A DNA stretch of 6,117 nucleotides from a bacterium (GTDB lineage: Bacteria; Chloroflexota; Dormibacteria; UBA8260; Bog-877): assembly GCA_021817025.1 (NCBI GenBank), contig JAKAWF010000219.1:1-6117 (forward strand), written 5' to 3'. Below the pieces are notes generated by a model. It ran no database searches, had not been told where the DNA came from, and saw only the letters and a program-made list of their open reading frames with translations. Below, piece by piece: positions 4,096-6,117 of the stretch. Position 1 is the stretch's first letter; each line of letters starts with the position of its first letter. The translations under genes were made by a program, and so were the position numbers.

Positions 4096-5263
4096 TCGCC
4101 TCGCCCGGATCGCAGACCTGGCCATCGCGCAGGCTGTGGCAGCTCAGACCTCGGCGGCCGTGACGGTCAACCTGGCCGTCGTGGAGCCGCAGTCGGTCGC
4201 TTGGCTGTGGAGTGGATGGGTGCCCGAGGCCCGACTGTCTCTGGTGATCGGACACGCGGGCCAGGGCAAGTCATGGCTGACACTTGCGCTCGCTGCGGCG
4301 GTAAGCCGAGGATGGCCGCTGCCCGGCGATGATCGACCGCGCCCGGCTCGCGACGTGCTGCTGATCGGCGCAGAAGATGGGCTCGCGGACACTGTGAGGC
4401 CCAGGCTCGACGCGCTCGGGGCGGATTTAAACCGGATCGTGGCCCTGGAGGGCGTGACCACCGAGCGGGGCGAGCGCGGTTTTCTCCTCTCGGACGTTGG
4501 CCCACTTGAGGAAGTGCTCGCGGCCGGTGACTTTGGGCTGGTGGTGATCGACCCGCTCACAGCGTTTGCGGGCGGAGCCGACAGCTACAAGGACGCCGAA
4601 GTTCGCGGTCTGCTGGCCCCGCTGGCCCAGCTCGCCGAGCGTTACGGCGGCGCCATCGTCGGGGTGATGCATCTTCGCAAGGGCCAGGCTGACACGGCGC
4701 TCCAACGAGCCTCCGGGTCGATTGCCTGGGGTGCGGCTGCCCGGTCGGTCTTCGCCGTCGGCACCGACCCGCAGGCCAAGGACGGCACCGCCGAGCGCCA
4801 CGTCCTGCCAGTCAAACACAACCTCTGCCCGGCTCCCGAAGGGGTGACGTTTGCTCTGGACGCCGGCCGATTCACCTGGGGCGGACCTTCCGCCCTGTCA
4901 GCCGCCCAGCTCATGGCCCCCACCGGCCAAGGCGGGGAGGATGGCAGCGCGCTCGCCGAGGCTGAGCAGGTGTTGCAGTCGGTGCTAGCCGATGGCCCCG
5001 TTAGCGCTACGGAGGCGCGGCGGCAGTGTCGCGAGGCTGGGATCAGCGACCGCACCACCGACCGCGCCAAATTGGCCCTCGGCGTCAAAGCCGTCAAGGT
5101 TGGGCTCCGCAACGGCTGGGTATGGCGCCTGCCCGCCCCGCCCCAGGACGCTGAAGGACGCCAAGGAAAGCCGAAGGACGCCAAGGAAAATAGTTGGCGC
5201 TCTTCGGGCGACCTTGGCGCTCTTCGGGCGGAAGAGCCGCTGGTGGTGGAGTGGGAGCCATGA
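4088..5263 (+). CDS. RepA-like AAA ATPase (RecA-fold, likely replicative helicase)
   Basis: 391-residue P-loop ATPase of the RepA/AAA_25 type, used by plasmids, phages and integrative elements as hexameric replicative helicases or loaders. Seen: leading strand SVAWLWSGWVPEARLSLVIG, Walker A GHAGQGKS (residues 55-62), DVLLIGAEDG with acidic Glu96 and Asp97 (89-98), Walker B LVVIDP with Asp155 (151-156), VGVMHLRKG with a sensor-like His195 (191-199), and VKHNL (242-246) near the end of the core. A C-terminal winged-helix-like segment follows (about 290-347: AEQVLQSVLADGPVSATEARRQC to RNGWVWRLP), then a low-complexity tail. ATG 4088 overlaps the preceding small ORF. The stop overlaps the next start as ATGA (5260-5263). 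The DNA of the tail carries an unusual repeat block (5151-5230). No primase domain is present. KaiC/RadA-like ATPases are related, but the element context favours replication. Confidence 0.87.
   Translation: MADRLARIADLAIAQAVAAQTSAAVTVNLAVVEPQSVAWLWSGWVPEARLSLVIGHAGQGKSWLTLALAAAVSRGWPLPGDDRPRPARDVLLIGAEDGLADTVRPRLDALGADLNRIVALEGVTTERGERGFLLSDVGPLEEVLAAGDFGLVVIDPLTAFAGGADSYKDAEVRGLLAPLAQLAERYGGAIVGVMHLRKGQADTALQRASGSIAWGAAARSVFAVGTDPQAKDGTAERHVLPVKHNLCPAPEGVTFALDAGRFTWGGPSALSAAQLMAPTGQGGEDGSALAEAEQVLQSVLADGPVSATEARRQCREAGISDRTTDRAKLALGVKAVKVGLRNGWVWRLPAPPQDAEGRQGKPKDAKENSWRSSGDLGALRAEEPLVVEWEP
5151..5230. repeat. Direct and inverted 20-bp-period repeat block, candidate origin or iterons
   Basis: GAAGGACGCCAAGGAAA occurs at 5153-5169 and 5173-5189. 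TTGGCGCTCTTCGGGCG occurs at 5194-5210 and 5214-5230. Each pair has a 20-bp period. The second pair is the imperfect reverse complement of the first: 5171-5184 and 5194-5207 pair at 12 of 14 positions around a 9-base loop, and 5151-5166 can pair with 5212-5227. The period is not a multiple of three and the copies encode different peptides (EGRQGK and KDAKEN; WRSSGD and ALRAEE), so selection for a protein repeat is unlikely. Position at the end of a rep-like gene suits iterons or an origin hairpin. Confidence 0.75.
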
Positions 5264-5781
5264 CTCCCGAGGCTATCCTGGAGCGGCTCGGCGAGGTTGG
5301 TGTCACCGTCCGGCTGTCCGGTCCTGGCCGGATCGCCCTCTCGCCCGCCGACCGGATACCGGCTGAGCTGCGGCCCGAGGTGGTGGCCCGCAAGCTGGAG
5401 CTGGCGGCGCTGGTAGAGCGCCAAGCTCGCACCTGGCAGGACGACCCCCCGGCGATGTCCTGGCACACGCCCCCGGGTGAAGACCCCCGGCCGGACCTAC
5501 CCGGCACCGCCCTGTGGGCTGCGCTGCTCCGGCTCGCCGCTGGCGACGCCGACGATCCCCGGGGTGTCTACGGCCGCCTACTGGCTGCACGGGCCTGCGG
5601 AGCGGTCCTGGAGCGGCGCACTGGCCGCTGGAAGCTAGCACCCACCCTCGACGCCACCGAGCGGGTGAGCGTGTGGGCCGACCGCGAGAGCTGGGAGCGT
5701 GACGCAGAGCGGTGGCTCAAGCCCAGGGCTCGGGAGATCATGGTCCTGCTGGCGCAGCTCCCCCAGGACGAAGGCGCATGA
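5260..5781 (+). CDS. TubC-N-like docking-domain protein
   Basis: 173-residue protein of unknown role. Residues 1-50, MTPEAILERLGEVGVTVRL through LRPEVVARKLELAALV, match the pattern of the TubC N-terminal docking domain: helix, beta hairpin with Gly-rich turn, then L..EL.....ELAALL-like helix. Small proteins with this domain are common next to helicase and primase genes in phages and integrative elements, where they are thought to mediate protein contacts. The rest contains a Pro-rich linker (residues 62-85), a helix ALWAALLRLAAGD, and DRESWERDAERWL with many charges near the end. No catalytic motif is seen. The frame is open further upstream, but ATG 5260 has GGGAG (5253-5257) before it and overlaps the helicase stop as ATGA. 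It also overlaps the RusA gene by ATGA (5778-5781). A replication accessory role is inferred from context only. Confidence 0.72.
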   Translation: MTPEAILERLGEVGVTVRLSGPGRIALSPADRIPAELRPEVVARKLELAALVERQARTWQDDPPAMSWHTPPGEDPRPDLPGTALWAALLRLAAGDADDPRGVYGRLLAARACGAVLERRTGRWKLAPTLDATERVSVWADRESWERDAERWLKPRAREIMVLLAQLPQDEGA

Positions 5782-6117
5782 TCGCCCAGCTCCGCGAGTC
5801 GACGACCCCCCGGCGGCTGAGCTTTGAGGTGATCGCCGATCCGGTGGCGATGCCCAGGCCCCGCGTCGCCGTCCGAGGCGGCAAGGCCCACGGCTACGTG
5901 CCCACCCACGCGGCCGAGGCCATGTGGCAAATCCGCCAGGCGGCCATAGCGGCCCTGGGCCAAGCCGAGCCCTTCACCGGCCCTCTGGCCGTCACGGTGG
6001 TGGTCTTCCTACGGATGCCTGGATCAGTCCCCAAAAGGGACCGGCTGACCGCCATGCCGACCAAGAGGCCGGACCTAGACAACTACGTGAAGACGGCGCT
6101 CGACGGCTGCAGCCCGC
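5778..6117 (+). CDS. RusA-family Holliday junction resolvase, 3' end outside window
   Basis: First 113 residues of a RusA-type endodeoxyribonuclease, a dimeric enzyme that cuts four-way DNA junctions during phage or plasmid recombination and replication. Seen: N-terminal strand LSFEVIADPVAMPRPRVAV (residues 14-32) with the PRPR substrate loop, YVPTHAAEAMWQIRQAA helix (40-56), VTVVVFLRMPG strand (72-82), and RPDLDNYVKTALDG (97-110). Asp99, Asp101 and Lys105 align with the metal-binding and catalytic Asp70, Asp72 and Lys76 of E. coli RusA. The third metal-binding Asp (Asp91 in E. coli) would lie past the window edge. The ATG overlaps the previous stop (ATGA), with AAGG (5771-5774) as a nearby ribosome binding site. 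The frame is open to the last base. Its position after a helicase gene fits an early replication-recombination operon. Confidence 0.9.
   Translation, partial: MIAQLRESTTPRRLSFEVIADPVAMPRPRVAVRGGKAHGYVPTHAAEAMWQIRQAAIAALGQAEPFTGPLAVTVVVFLRMPGSVPKRDRLTAMPTKRPDLDNYVKTALDGCSP

Noticed and set aside
3843..4163. 106-codon + frame overlapping the helicase start
   Set aside because: Arg/Ser/Pro-rich translation overlapping the helicase by 76 bp; the 3916-4095 frame has better coupling and start signals.
4642..5466. 274-codon open frame on the - strand
   Set aside because: Runs against the helicase and docking-domain genes, which have clear motifs and ATGA coupling; Ser/Pro/Arg-rich translation typical of a high-GC antisense frame.

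Overview
The window is a very GC-rich bacterial accessory region. It holds the integration end and early region of an integrative mobile element (integrative plasmid, ICE-like island or prophage) lodged at a threonine tRNA site. GC content, GTG starts, a predicted leaderless mRNA and the integrase style fit an actinobacterium or a Chloroflexota/Thermomicrobia-type host. The sequence alone does not fix the phylum.

Left flank (1-712): the C-terminal half of a tyrosine integrase on the + strand, split by a one-base frameshift near 376-380. It is a paralogue of the intact integrase further right and is probably the relic of an earlier element. Its stop codon runs into two 12-bp direct repeats and then four 10-bp direct repeats.

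Attachment site (713-761): the last 49 bp of a tRNA-Thr(UGU) gene on the - strand, from the anticodon stem to an encoded CCA, without D arm or 5' acceptor strand. This is the usual att remnant left by tRNA-directed integration. It implies that the element extends rightward and that an intact tRNA-Thr gene lies beyond the window. Right of it come another pair of 12-bp direct repeats, a perfect DnaA-box sequence and a hairpin at the end of hicB.

Leftward operon (3499 to 853, - strand): a protein with a C-terminal four-cysteine zinc finger, the intact tyrosine integrase, HicA toxin and HicB antitoxin. The genes are joined by ATGA and GTGA overlaps and one 12-bp gap. Its promoter looks leaderless and shares its -10 with the divergent operon.

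Rightward operon (3576 to beyond 6117, + strand): an excisionase-like HTH protein, a small unknown ORF, a RepA/RecA-fold AAA ATPase (likely replicative helicase), a TubC-N-like docking-domain protein and a RusA-type Holliday junction resolvase cut by the window end. The last four genes overlap their neighbours by 4-8 bp. The tail of the helicase gene carries two direct and two inverted 17-bp repeats at a 20-bp period, a candidate origin or iteron block.

Together, the leftward genes would integrate and stabilise the element, and the rightward genes would excise, replicate and resolve it.
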